Assembly (NCBI GenBank): GCA_002470645.1
Contig: DKNE01000020.1
Coordinates: 1 to 41,078 of the forward strand
Origin: Patescibacteria group bacterium UBA7396
Lineage (GTDB): Bacteria; Patescibacteriota; Gracilibacteria; BD1-5; UBA6164
Length of the DNA: 41,078 nt
Direction of reading: 5' to 3'
Below are positions 1-9,630 of the stretch, piece after piece (within the stretch, counting starts at the first letter, position 1; every line of letters starts with the position of its first letter). The notes below the pieces were generated by a model. It saw only the letters and a list, made by a program, of their open reading frames with translations. It was not told the DNA's origin and did no database searches. The position numbers and the translations under genes were made by a program.

Positions 1-79
1 ATAATATTACTATCACTATTATTAATTCAACTAACGTAAAGGCTTGCTTTTTATTCTCGTGTTTTTGGTGTCTTTTCAT
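1..79 (-). CDS. Type IV pilin/pseudopilin N-terminus (partial, runs off the window start)
   Basis: Only the first 26 codons are inside the window. After a short basic leader the protein shows KKQAFTLVELIIVIVIL. This is a class III prepilin signal: processing is expected between A and F, with glutamate at position +5 and then a hydrophobic helix. The family is exported, cut by prepilin peptidase and assembled into a pilus or pseudopilus. The A-F junction is less usual than G-F but also occurs in the pilin-like gene at 21527-23665. The subtype cannot be assigned from this fragment. Confidence 0.8.
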   Translation of the reverse strand, partial: MKRHQKHENKKQAFTLVELIIVIVIL

Positions 80-190
80 ACTAGCTTTTTTAATTGATAT
101 TTTACACCTTATAGTTTAACATTTTTTTTAGACTTAGCAAATATTTTTCTATCCTTATAATCAATCAAAAAAGTAATTATAAAAGAGTTC

Positions 191-1606
191 CTAAAACTTA
201 TTTTCTAACATTTTTCTAAACCATAATTTTTCTCAAAATAAATATGTTAAATCGTAATGCGATCTTTCTAAACTCACTTTTCTATCAATATATTTTTCAT
301 CTACCTTTCCTGATTCAATCGTTTCCGCAATGGTTTTTATTTTTTCATTATAACTTCTTCCACGAGTTGGAAATTTTACGGTTTCAATATTTGGAAATTT
401 TGAGAAAAATAAATAGCTATATAAATTTAAATTATCTCATTTTGCATAAAATAGTCCTGTTTCTAAAGCTTTTAATTTAGGTTCTCATCCAAAAGTTTTT
501 ACACTTTCAAAAAAATATTTCATCCCAGTTTGGATAGATTTTTCTAATTCCTCTCTTAAATTTAAAAAATCAATTTTACACTCCAGGGTGCTCTCTCTTC
601 CTTCGGAATTCACCTCATCTTTTTCTTCCAAAAAAGTATAGTTTTGTAAAATATAAGTGAGTCCTTTAAAATAAACAATAATTTTTTTATTTTTTTCACT
701 ATTTGGTCCGCTTATCGCATCAAAAAATAAATCTACTCTAGTTTTTGAAATTTTATAAATTAAAAATAATTCTTTTTTTAAGAATTCTCAATCATCAATT
801 CAAAGCTCTATTTTTGTCAAAATATCAGAAATTTTATCAAAAACATCTTGAAATTTATCATCAAAATAACCAATTTTATCTAAATCTGAAAGTGAAGTAT
901 CAAGAATAATTTTCTTAAAATCAGCTCTAAATTTTTTCTTAAAAATGAGATCATTTACTACAACGGTACAAATATCTCTTGCTCAATATTTATGTTCAGC
1001 ATAACAAAGTCCATTATTGTATCTACAAAAATCACCTTCTCCAAAAACTTCAAACTTAATTTTTGGAAATGTATTTACAATATTTTCTATTTCTCTGAGT
1101 GTTATTTCACGAGATAAAATTACTTTATTTATTTTATAATTTTCCAAAAGAAACCTTATAGCTTCAGTATTGTAAACAGCCATAATCGTGGAAATATTGA
1201 TTTTCCCTTTGTAATTTATTTCTTTTAAATATTCTAAAATACCTATATTTCAACAGATAATTCCATCAATTCAAAGTTCAATAAACTCTCCAACCATTTT
1301 TTGAATATATGGGAAAGTTACATCTGTATAATACCAAGCATTGAGATTAATAAAAAGTTCAAACCCATGTTTATGAACTTCCTGAACAATCAATTTTAGG
1401 CTTTCATAGTCAGTAATTTGCTCATGTTCTGCAAATCTTCCATTTGGAGAAACTTCAAATCAAAATTTTTCATACCAATATGGCGGATTATACCCAGTAA
1501 AAAATTCATTTGCTCAACCTGATACCAAATCAGCAATATACTTTTCTACATCTTTAGCATTTTTTCCTTTGGTTGAGAATCAAAGTCAGACAATTTTTTT
1601 AAACAT
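191..1606 (-). CDS. Peptidase U32 family protein
   Basis: 471 aa, read with TGA as Gly. The N-terminal part looks like the TIM-barrel of U32 proteins. It contains NPPYWYEKFGFEVSPNGRF and FINLNAWYY, then a pair of strands ending in IIC-G-NIG. Around C194 and C201 lies FEVFGEGDFCRYNNGLCYAE, followed by an RDIC motif. This matches the Cys-containing U32 signature, whose cysteines in UbiU/UbiV-type relatives bind an Fe-S cluster. The C-terminal half (about 230-471) is more divergent. U32 members act as collagenase-like proteases or in tRNA and quinone hydroxylation, and the sequence does not tell me which applies here. The gene has its own promoter-like element at 1636-1663 and no clear ribosome binding site. 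Confidence 0.8.
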
Positions 1607-1635
1607 TTTTGTGAAGTTATTTTTTATTTAATTTC

Positions 1636-1663
1636 ATTATACAAATAAAAAAAATCTTATCAA
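1636..1663 (-). promoter_or_regulatory. Sigma70-type promoter of the U32 gene
   Basis: On the minus strand a TTGATA hexamer (1658-1663) is followed by a 16-nt spacer and a perfect TATAAT (1636-1641), 30 bases before the ATG at 1606. Confidence 0.6.
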
Positions 1664-1669
1664 ATGAAA

Positions 1670-2554
1670 TTAATAACGGGCATTTTCATTTCTACTATCA
1701 TCAAAAGGATCAAGGTGAATAGATATCACTGCATCTGGAATAATTTGTCGTATTTTATATTCTATTTTATCAGAAATACTATGAGCATCTAACAAAGTAA
1801 TTTTGTTATTAAATACTAAATGAAAATCTACAAAAGTATCATTTCAAGATTTTCTCGTTTTCAAAAAATGGTATCATGTAATTTTTTTATCAGTAGTGTG
1901 AATAATATTTACAATTTGCTCAATATTTTGATCATCTATTTTTCTATCCATCAACATATGGTATCACTCCATAATTATTGATTTACTTGAAAGTAAAATA
2001 TATCATCAAATTATGATTCATATAATAGTATCAAGTATATAAAATCATGTTATTTTTATTAAAAGTAATCCCGAAATAATTCAAAAATTAGTAATTAAAT
2101 CTGTTTTATAATGAAGAATATCTGCTTTCAAAGTGAGATGTTTTACCTGTTTTGAAACCTGAGTTAAATAAAATACTAATCATCCTGTAATACAAATAGA
2201 AAAAAGCATTACATATAAAGAAATATCAACTTGAGAAATATATGATTGAGAAAGGATTTTTTCAATTGCAAAATATATAACCATAATACCTGAAAATCAT
2301 ACTATTGCTCATTCAAGTACAGCTCAAACTCACTGAATTTTTCAGTGTCCATAATTATAATTTTCATCAAATTTTTTTTCACTTTTCTTCAGTACATATA
2401 AATTAAAAAGTGAGACAAAGAAATCAAGTAATGAATCAAGAGCTGATGATAATACAGCTAAACTTCAAGTCAAAATTCAAGTAGTAAATTTTATAATAGC
2501 CAGAAAAATAGCTGCAATATTTGCAAATATAATTGCCTTTTTAACATCATGCAT
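1670..2554 (-). CDS. Cation diffusion facilitator (CDF) metal transporter
   Basis: 294 aa with about six hydrophobic segments and a soluble C-terminal domain, the usual CDF architecture. The predicted metal site of the transmembrane domain is present: D40 and D44 in ALDSLLDFF on the second helix, and H148/D152 in LHYKTDLITN on the fifth. Glycines of the membrane part are frequently TGA-coded. CDF proteins export Zn2+, Fe2+ or Mn2+ in exchange for protons. D-D/H-D combinations occur in Zn/Fe transporters, but metal choice is inferred only loosely. The cytoplasmic domain (about 205-294) ends in HLDP followed by an acidic tail. It lies upstream of the U32 gene on the same strand, separated by 63 bases that contain the latter's promoter. 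Confidence 0.88.
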
Positions 2555-2615
2555 ATTTAGAATAAGTTAAAATATATTTTTCTTATAGTATATAAATCTT
2601 ATTTTTTTCAAAATA

Positions 2616-2638
2616 AAAAACCCAAACTGGGCTTTTTA
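2616..2638 (-). terminator. Rho-independent terminator after bS21
   Basis: Read on the minus strand, a short CCCA/TGGG stem flanked by A5 and T6 runs directly follows the bS21 stop codon at 2645. Confidence 0.7.
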
Positions 2639-2644
2639 TTTTTA

Positions 2645-2845
2645 TTAGAAGTACACTTTATTGTTTAAGCTTCTGTATGTTTCTCTAATGATAGCTTTTT
2701 CTCTTGTTTTTCTAGCACTTAAATCTCTTACAGCATATCTTTCTGCTTTTAATTTGTTAGCGATTCTTGATTGGAAAAAAAGTTTTTTATATCTCAGAAT
2801 AAGTTTATCGTTAGTTTCTCATTCATTTCTAACAGCGTAAATCAT
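2645..2845 (-). CDS. rpsU: Small ribosomal subunit protein bS21
   Basis: 66 aa, mostly basic. It opens MIYAVRNEGETNDKLILRYK, matching the bS21 pattern of a short strand, a conserved NE(G/S) and a long basic helix. Helical RIANKLKAERY and RKTREKAIIR segments follow. bS21 sits next to the 3' end of 16S rRNA and affects access to the anti-Shine-Dalgarno sequence. This gene has an unusually clear Shine-Dalgarno, AGGGAG with an 8-nt spacer, while surrounding genes show little or none. The Shine-Dalgarno lies in the loop and 3' arm of a small hairpin (2850-2866). The gene ends in its own terminator. The protein is slightly long at its C-terminus compared with enterobacterial bS21. Confidence 0.82.
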
Positions 2846-2849
2846 TTTT

Positions 2850-2866
2850 CTATCTCCCTAAGATAG
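2850..2866 (-). promoter_or_regulatory. Hairpin holding the bS21 Shine-Dalgarno sequence
   Basis: CTATCT / AGATAG arms (2861-2866 and 2850-2855) flank a 5-nt loop. On the mRNA the AGGGAG Shine-Dalgarno spans the loop and the start of the 3' arm, 8 nt before the ATG. Folding would partly mask it, so translational control by bS21 supply is plausible. The regulation is inferred. Confidence 0.45.
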
Positions 2867-2905
2867 TTAATATTAAAGTGCCTCTATTTTATTTAAAATT
2901 TAAAT

Positions 2906-2933
2906 TTGTCAAATTAAAACTCTTCCATACAAT
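2906..2933 (+). promoter_or_regulatory. Promoter of rbfA, sharing its -35 box with a divergent promoter
   Basis: TTGTCA (2906-2911), a 16-nt spacer and TACAAT (2928-2933) precede rbfA. The same bases read on the minus strand give TTGACA (2907-2912), followed 15 nt on by TAAAAT, facing rpsU. The two promoters would share the -35 region. Confidence 0.5.
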
Positions 2934-2961
2934 GAGAAAAAATACTTCATAACTTAAAAAA

Positions 2962-3303
2962 ATGAAACAAGATAGACTCAAAAAAATGAACTCTATGTTA
3001 AAAGAAATAGTAGGAAACTGTATCATAGAACAAACTTTAGAAATACAAAGTGATTTCTGACTCATAACTATAAATGATGTAGAACTTGCTTCTGATATGT
3101 CATATCTTGATGTATTTGTAAGTTCTCTAAAAAATTCTGATAAACTTTGTAAAACTCTAGCAAATTATGCACAAATGGTAAAAGAAGCTATCAATAAAAA
3201 TATTACCCTAAGAAAAACTCCTATCATAAGATTTCGCTATAACAATGAAATGGAATTTTCAACTCACTTAATTAACAAAATTAATTCCCTAGAAATTGAA
3301 TAA
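2962..3303 (+). CDS. rbfA: Ribosome-binding factor A
   Basis: 113 aa, close to the usual RbfA length. The KH-like fold is recognisable from the core GLITINDVELASDMSYLDVFV, matching the family's 'vtVt.VevspDls.A.Vyvs' strands, and from the C-terminal ITLRKTPIIRFRYN. RbfA binds the immature 30S subunit near helix 1 of 16S rRNA and helps its late assembly. It is followed after two bases by the FtsQ-like gene, so the two are probably co-transcribed from the promoter at 2906-2933. Confidence 0.87.
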
Positions 3304-3305
3304 TT

Positions 3306-4265
3306 ATGAAAAGTATACAAAAAATTATTGAAAAATATAAGCTTTTTTTCTCAGATAAAAAATTTAAAAAAAATATAAAAAGAGAAAAAAGCAAACTCTA
3401 TGTTCAAAATGATAATTCTCCAAGATACAAATCAAAAAGAAATAAATTTAAACTTTTTACCTCAAAACTTGAGTTTGAAAACACATTTTGAGAAATACAA
3501 AAAATGAATTTGTACTATTATCTCACAGGAATATTTTTATTTTGAGCAAGTTTATATATTCTATTTTTTTCTCATTTTTTTTCTATTAAAAGTATTGATG
3601 TCATAAGAGAGGATGAACTCATTAATATTGATTTATCATATAGGTCAATTGAAAAATATAGATATAGACCTATTTTATTTGCTGATAAAAATGAAATGAA
3701 ACAAAGTCTATTATCTCATCAGCCAAACATAAAAGAAGTATATATAAGAAAAATTCTTCCCGATAATATAAAAATTATTTTACAAAGTTTTACATGAGTA
3801 TTTGGTTTTGAATATGAAAATAAATTTTATGAAATTACGAATAATGGAGTAATGATTCCATCAAAAACGAAAGAAAGTACTCAAATGATTAAGATTATTG
3901 GATTAAATAATGTTTGAATTGTAGATTATAAAAAAGTTTTTAAAGAAGAATCTATTCTTAAAATAAAAAATATTATTGATTTAGTACATCAAAATAGTTC
4001 TTTTGTAAGTGTATGAGAAATCATTTACTATGTAAAAGAAGCTGAGGTTCATATTATAGATCAAAATGGTACAAGAATATTATTTGATCTCAATAAAGAA
4101 GAAAAAGTTCAAATAGAAAAATTAAATATTTTCAATAAAAATTATGCCTCTAAAGTAAATATTTGAATCGTATACATAGATTTAAGAATAAATGAAAAAA
4201 TCATATATTGTGCAAAAGATAGCGAATTTCAATGTAAACAAAACATAAAAAGTATTTATGAATAA
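3306..4265 (+). CDS. FtsQ-like cell division protein (POTRA domain)
   Basis: 319 aa. A basic cytoplasmic N-terminus (about 1-68) is followed by one membrane helix (about 72-92) and then an extracytoplasmic domain. It starts SIKSIDVIREDELI and continues to the POTRA-like strand HQPNIKEVYIRKILPDNIKI, which resembles the 'P.v..a.V.r.wP.tl.i' element of FtsQ/DivIB. A second beta domain follows to the C-terminus. FtsQ/DivIB links early and late divisome proteins during septal peptidoglycan synthesis. Overall similarity is low, so the call rests on topology and the POTRA motif. It begins two bases after rbfA and ends in a terminator shared with the convergent kinase gene. Confidence 0.68.
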
Positions 4266-4294
4266 AAAAAGACTCATTTATGAGTCTTTTTTTT
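4266..4294. terminator. Bidirectional terminator between convergent genes
   Basis: GACTCA-TTTA-TGAGTC with flanking A7 and T8 tracts works in both directions. The stop codon of the minus-strand kinase gene (4278-4280) lies in its loop. Confidence 0.85.
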
Positions 4295-4820
4295 GAATTT
4301 CGATCGTTTTATCAATTCAAACTATCAGTCAATGTTCAGATGAATCTTTAAAGTAAAGTTTATCTACCAGCTTTGTTATTATGAGAAAAAGTCATCTTCC
4401 TCTGATAGAATTATGATTTTCAAATCATTTTTCTAACCTATTTTCTCTTAATTTTTCCATTTCAGAAGCAGTTTTTGCATGAGTTCCATTTCAACAATCT
4501 TGAACTTCAATTTTTATAGATATTTTTCCATCTTTTATTTCAGAAAAAAATCTTAATATATTTATTTCTCCTTGTTTACTCCCATATTCAATTGCATTAT
4601 TATTTAATTCATCAACTATCAAAACAAGCCTATTTTTCCAAATTAAATCTAATCATAACAATTCAAAAATAATTAATAAATATTCTCTCAAGATTTTTGA
4701 ATTTTTAAAATCAGACCTAAACAAAAATGAAATATCAAAAGAATTTTCACTATACAGAGAAGATATATAATCAAGATTTATGGTATCGGTAGGGACATCA
4801 TCTATAAATATTTCTTTCAT
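4278..4820 (-). CDS. RsbW/SpoIIAB-like ATP-binding protein (GHKL fold, putative anti-sigma factor kinase)
   Basis: 180 aa, single domain. The three ATP-binding boxes of the GHKL/HATPase_c family are visible in order: N box VDELNNNAIEYG (about 69-80), G1 box DCGNGT (108-113) and G2 box GRGLFLI (141-147). Glycines of the G1 and G2 boxes are partly TGA-coded. The short length and the absence of a sensor or dimerisation domain fit the anti-sigma factor serine kinases RsbW and SpoIIAB rather than sensor histidine kinases. Those proteins bind a sigma factor and phosphorylate an STAS-domain antagonist. No sigma factor or STAS partner is encoded nearby, so the target is unknown. Confidence 0.8.
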
Positions 4821-4891
4821 TGCATAAAATAAATGAATAATTTAAAAAAATATCTTGTGTATTATAACATTTTTTTGCAAAAAAATCAAAT

Positions 4892-4919
4892 AAAAAATAC
4901 CTGTTTCCAGGTATTTTTT
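4892..4919 (-). terminator. Terminator of the HU gene
   Basis: A perfect 12-bp stem (AATACCTG core) with a 4-nt loop and a T tail on the minus strand, 10 bases after the HU stop codon. Confidence 0.88.
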
Positions 4920-4929
4920 ATTTTTTTAA

Positions 4930-5202
4930 TTATCTAACATTTTCTTTTAAAGTTTTACCAGCTCTAAAAACAGGAGTTTTCATAGCAGGAATAGAAATTT
5001 TAGCACCAGTTCTTGGATTTACTCCATTTCTAGCAGCTCTTTTTGAAACTTTAAATGCACCGAATCCAGTAACATTTACTTCTTTACCAGCTTTTAATTC
5101 AGCAGTAATTACATCAACCATAGTATTTAATGCTTTACTAACAGCATCTTGAGATAACCCTGCAGCAGATGCAACTGCTTTTATAAAGTCTTGTTTTTTC
5201 AT
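4930..5202 (-). CDS. hup: DNA-binding protein HU
   Basis: 90 aa, the standard HU length, and free of TGA codons. It starts MKKQDFIKAVASAAGLSQDA and carries the signature GFGAFKVSKRAARNGVNPRTG of the beta-arm, followed by IPAMKTPVFRAGKTLKENV. HU homodimers bend and compact DNA and take part in replication and repair. The beta-arm proline (NPRTG) that intercalates into DNA is present. It is monocistronic: promoter at 5236-5263 and terminator at 4892-4919. The absence of TGA glycines and use of GGA/GGT/GGG fits high expression. Confidence 0.96.
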   Translation of the reverse strand: MKKQDFIKAVASAAGLSQDAVSKALNTMVDVITAELKAGKEVNVTGFGAFKVSKRAARNGVNPRTGAKISIPAMKTPVFRAGKTLKENVR

Positions 5203-5235
5203 AACAAAAAAGTTATTAATAAAATAAACATAAGC

Positions 5236-5263
5236 ATTCTAGCAAGTTTAAAACAAAATGCAA
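5236..5263 (-). promoter_or_regulatory. Promoter of the HU gene
   Basis: TTGCAT (5258-5263), a 16-nt spacer and TAGAAT (5236-5241) on the minus strand, 33 bases before the start codon. Confidence 0.55.
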
Positions 5264-5300
5264 ATTTTTTTTTACTTTTTTTGCCTTCAGTAAGCTAAAA

Positions 5301-5336
5301 AAATTAAAAATGGCTTTTATAAGCCATTTTTAATTT
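5301..5336 (-). terminator. Terminator at the end of the type IV pilus block
   Basis: A perfect 16-bp inverted repeat around a TTAT loop, ending in a T-rich run. It contains the stop codon of the PilX-like gene (5330-5332). Confidence 0.85.
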
Positions 5337-6124
5337 GAAAATATTGAGTACTTTAATAGATTTAGGTATTCTGAGCTGTTAATAGTTACCTTTAAGTTCT
5401 GTTTATAACCTCACACTTCCCCTGTTCAAATTATTTGAGAAGCATCTTTTGTAATATATTCTCAAGATTGAAGAGATTTTAGGGTATATTTTATAGCATC
5501 ATCATTTGTATTGTGTAAGATAAGATAATTATGTTGATTTTCTGGAATAATCATAAAGTCTCAAATCTTTTTTTGTACGTATGATACTCCTTGAGAAGAA
5601 AGAGTTTTATAATTTCCAAATGTTACATTAGTAAAATTTCCAACTCACGAAATTCATGACATTTCTCAAATAATATTCCAAACCACTCAATCTACTCAAG
5701 TAAGTTGAAGTTGTGTAACTTTTTTAAGATTTCCGTTTCTATCATAATAAAATAATGGAATAATATCAAATTTACCTGACCCAAGTATTTTATCAACAAT
5801 TTCATTCCCAGTTGCATCAAGATGAAAAGAAATAAATACATCTTTTGAAAAATTATATAAATCCCCTTCTCTAAAAAGCACTTTTGACAAAGGGGCTCAT
5901 TTATCAAGAGTTTCACTATAAGAATAATTATACTTTTTTGCTTTTAAAAGAGCTAATTCTATTGATCATTCTGCTCAAGCAAATGCCTTTAAATAATATT
6001 CCATTGCTTTTGTATCTTTATTCTCTCATAAAACGAGCATAAATACTCCTGAAGTTAGGACTAACATAAACCCTACCATCAAAATAGAGAGAATAACAGA
6101 ATATCATGCTGTATTATTTTTCAT
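5330..6124 (-). CDS. PilX-like type IV pilus minor subunit
   Basis: 264 aa. After a short leader, MKNNTAGYSVILSILMVGFM, comes a long hydrophobic helix without the usual Glu+5. It is followed by TKAMEYYLKAFAGAEGSIELALLKAK, an amphipathic continuation typical of PilX/GspK-type minor subunits that sit at a pilus tip. The rest is a predicted beta-rich extracellular domain with many TGA-coded glycines. It is the last gene of the minus-strand pilus block, 27 bases after the preceding gene, and is followed by a terminator. Its exact subtype is inferred from topology. Confidence 0.62.
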
Positions 6125-6151
6125 ATTTTTGATAAAATTGGAAATAAAATA

Positions 6152-6748
6152 TTAATAATCATTATATAATCTTTCTGAAAGTGTTGTTTGGAGAATCATT
6201 CTATTTTCTTTTATTAAATCATACTTCACTCATTTTTTATTTGAAGGTTGAAGTTCTAAATGGAGTGTTACTTTATTCATCCCATCACGAGCAACATAAA
6301 ACACCAATCCTTTAAAATCTACCCAACTATTTGATAATTGAGTTACCACATTTCATGTATTTTTAATTAAAAAGCATTGTGTTTCTATATTACAATCTTG
6401 ATAATTCCCTACTTTAATCCATTGATCTGCCTCTAGTTTTGCAAGATAATAACTATTATTTCAAACACAAAGAGTAGTTCCAGAAGAATATGCTTTTTCA
6501 GGATTTTTACAATTTCCTAAACCACCAGGAGTACTTACTTGAACAAGATTTCCCTGTTTTCTTACATCTTCTGCTATTGTTTCAACAATATTTTTAATAT
6601 TCTCCTGCATAGACCTTGAAATATCTGCTTTATTATTTAAATCAGCAGAAAATGCAAAAATCATAAAAACAGAAATCATAATAACTGACAATATTGATAT
6701 AGAAACTATAAGTTCTATCAAAGTAAATCAAGTAATATTTTTTTTCAT
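6152..6748 (-). CDS. Type IV minor pilin (PilW/GspJ-like)
   Basis: 198 aa. It begins MKKNITGFTLIELIVSISIL, a textbook prepilin signal: the glycine before the cut site is coded by TGA and Glu+5 is present. A 25-residue helix is followed by NIVETIAEDVRKQG, which resembles the 'l..DlrRA' element of PilW/GspJ. An extracellular beta domain with two cysteine pairs follows. Minor pilins of this class prime pilus assembly. Located between the PilV-like and PilX-like genes, the usual company of PilW. Confidence 0.75.
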
Positions 6749-6776
6749 AATTGAATGAAGTTAGATGCTAATTTTC

Positions 6777-7382
6777 TTATTGTCTCAAAAAATCTGTTAA
6801 AATAGTATCAAGTTGTACTTCATGGTATCATCTATTATACCAAATAACCTTTGAAGTTAATTTGAGTGCATTTTCTAGATATTTTTTCTCACCATTTTCT
6901 TCATACGTGACATCATCAAAAATTACATATCTATAAAAATATGTCGGAGTATGGGATGAACTACAATTATATGTATAAAGCTTTTGGGCATCAAGACAAA
7001 GTTGATAATTTTTCATTTTTCCATTTAACTCACTTTTTCATTCTGCAAAATTCTCAATTTTATTCAAAGAAATATTTTGAAGAGTCGTATTATAAAAATC
7101 ATTTTCTACTTTATAATATACTCCAGTTTGAAAAAGATTATTTACATCTGCCCCTGGAAGTTTATTCCATTTAAATAAATTTTTATAATTACTATCTCTT
7201 ATATTTCTTACTGATTCTATTGATTCTCTTGCTAAATTTGAGGCTATAATAGAATTTTTTGAATACTCATTAAGTTGAATAGTTGAAAGAATAAGAGCAT
7301 ATATTCAGACTAATCCTAAAGTAAATATAAAAATTCAAATCAGTATTTCTATAATAGAAAATCATGCATTATTTTTTTTCAT
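6777..7382 (-). CDS. Type IV minor pilin (PilV/GspI-like)
   Basis: 201 aa. It starts MKKNNAGFSIIEILIGIFIFTLGLVG split by the processing site G/F, with Glu+5. The 'F.lGlvGi..L....iq' continuation and the later SNLARESIESVRNIRDSNY match PilV-type proteins, in which an 'a..LA.e..E..R' helix is common. The remainder is a beta-rich domain with one CSS cysteine pair partner. The gene overlaps the pilus block layout: six bases after the upstream pilin gene and 28 before the next. Confidence 0.75.
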
Positions 7383-7388
7383 AATTTT

Positions 7389-7934
7389 TTAATAATCAAC
7401 TACATTAGTATTTTTAAAGTATTTGAGTTCCCTTTTAAATGGATAATTTTGAATGCCTCTATACGAAATAGAAATATCTAAAATATCTCAAGAAAAATCA
7501 TGCTTTGTATTATCTTCATCAAAATAATACATACTCGGAACTCAATAAATAGAAGAAAAATGAATCATCATTTTTGTATGACCAGAAAGATGAGTTATTT
7601 CAACTCCATCTTGAAGTTTTTTTTCTTTGATGATACTTGCTTCAGATAAAGTAATTCATGAATTAAAATTATATCAATAATATTGTACGTTATTATTTTG
7701 TAAATCAAAATAGATTCATATAGATTGATTTACCATATTTCTATCATACCCATTAATTGCCATATTTCTAGCATCATTGATACTTTGAGATACTTCTTTT
7801 AATGAGAGTTTTACTTTTGCTATATTTTGATATGTCGCATAATTTACGTATGTCATCACTGTCAAAATAAGAAAAATAGTAATAGAAATTAATAATTCAA
7901 TCAAAGTAAATCCTTTTGAGTTTGTATATTTCAT
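7389..7934 (-). CDS. Type IV pilin-like protein (GspH/FimT-like)
   Basis: 181 aa. It begins MKYTNSKGFTLIELLISITI, with G/F cleavage and Glu+5. The helix runs into KLSLKEVSQSINDARNMAINGYD, similar to the GspH/FimT 'l...l..aR..Ai..g' pattern. A beta-sandwich-like domain with many aromatic residues follows. It probably joins the PilV-, PilW- and PilX-like proteins in a tip-priming complex. It is 22 bases downstream of the pilC gene. Confidence 0.75.
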
Positions 7935-7956
7935 AAAAAATTTCTTTTAATAAATA

Positions 7957-9057
7957 TTATCCAACTGATTGAGTAAGCCTTAAAATAGCACCAAAAATAG
8001 CAAATGCAAACCATAATACAAAAATTCAGGCTACAAAAATTGCTATTGGTTCAATCCATTTAGTAAGATTTCAAAGAGCATAATTTACTTCTCTTGTATA
8101 TTGTTCATTCAATTTTTTACATACTTTATCAAGAGAAGCTGTTTTTTCTCAAACTGATAAAAGTTGTACAAAATCAGAAGGAAAATATTCATTTGCAACA
8201 TCTGCTTCTAAAATAGAATCAACTATTTTTTTCCCACTTCCAACTTTTACCGAAATATCATTATATAGTTCCTCATAAATAATATTATTAGAAGATTTTC
8301 AAACTAAAATAATAGATTTTACTACGGGAATACCCGCATTCATTAAAACTCACAAAATAGATGATGATGAAGCAATGATATAATTTTTATAAACTTCTCA
8401 AATAAGTGGGAATTTTAAATATAAATTATCTAAAAATTTTCTTCAAGAATCTGTTGATTTATATCAAACAAATAGCAAAATAATCGTTAAGAAAAAAAGT
8501 ATGAGGAGTATAAAATTGTTTGTTACAAAATTACTTGTTACAATTAAAGCTACCGTAGCAAAAGGTTTTTCAGCACCAGATTCTTCAATTAATGGAACTA
8601 ATGCCGGAACAACATAGGTCATTACAATAATCACAGCCACAACCAAAAAAAGAATGATAATAATTGGATATGTCAATGATGTTTTAATCGTTTGCTTTAA
8701 TTCATAAAGTTTTTTTGATTCAATAGCCAGAGAAGAAAGAGCTCATATTAAAGTTCATGATTTTTCTCAAGCCTCTACAATAGAATATTCTTGTGAAGAA
8801 AATACATCAGGAATTTTTTTCATAGCCTTATTTAAGCTATCTCAAGATGATATAAAAACTAATAATTCTGAAATTTTTTCTTTAAAATATGGATTTTTAA
8901 TTTTTTTAGTCACAGAATCAAGAGCAGAAGTAATAGTAACTCCTCCATCTAGCATAATAGAAAGATATTCATAAAAATTAAATTTATCAACCAAACTTAC
9001 TTTTTTAAAAAAATAGTATTGTTTTTGGTCCTGTTTTTGATTTGCAATAGCATTCAT
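7957..9057 (-). CDS. pilC: Type IV pilus platform protein PilC/GspF
   Basis: 366 aa in the inner membrane. Two repeated T2SSF domains are visible. The first starts with DKFNFYEYLSIMLDGGVTITSAL and contains SAGEKSG-type wording (VEAGEKSGTL). The second starts near KFPLIGEVYKNYIIASSSS and contains LLSVGEKTASL. Hydrophobic segments lie near residues 130-150, 180-205 and 335-360. PilC binds the assembly ATPase and feeds pilin subunits into the growing fibre. The N-terminal extension common in long PilC proteins is short here. The ATPases PilB and PilT are not in this window, so they must be encoded elsewhere. Confidence 0.9.
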
Positions 9058-9074
9058 AAAAGATTTTGTTAATA

Positions 9075-9614
9075 TTATTTATATAAAACTTTTAATGGTA
9101 TATTTACTGAAAAAGGAGTAGCAGCATTTCAAAAAGGATATGTAAATTCATGGATAAATAAATTATATTTTTCTGAATTTTGCAAAAATGTAATCATATC
9201 TAACATATCTTTTTCAGTAGAAAATACAGCATTTATATCTACTTTTGCTTCTTTAAATCAAAATTCATTATACACTCAATCTGAAAGTCAAATTGATTGA
9301 ACTTGAATTTTTGTTGGATTATTATTTGCATATGCGTAAAAATATTCTATCAATTCATCTTCTGAAAAATTCGATAAAAATTTATCAAAATCTATATCTT
9401 TAACTTGCCCAGAATCAATATCTGATTTAATTTTTGATACTTTTTGGTATTGTTCATTTTTTTCTTGTAATTGTTGAACAAGTGCATCTTTTTGTTTTAT
9501 ATTTTGAGTCATTTGCATATAAATATTTTTTGAGAATAAAAATATTACAAATATACTTAAAAGTAAAAATAAATAAGTAAGAAACTTGTATTTAGAGTTA
9601 TTATTCATAAACAT
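9075..9614 (-). CDS. PilO-like inner-membrane assembly protein
   Basis: 179 aa. One membrane helix near residues 12-30 is followed by a coiled-coil stretch (KQKDALVQQLQEKNEQYQKV) and then a small alpha/beta domain with QVQSIGLSD and FSVNIPLKVLY strands. This is the topology of PilO/GspM, which forms an inner-membrane ring with PilN and regulates assembly. Primary sequence similarity is weak, so the call depends on topology and position between the PilN-like and PilC genes. It starts 16 bases after the PilN-like gene ends. Confidence 0.6.
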
Positions 9615-9630
9615 ATCTTAAAAAAATAAA

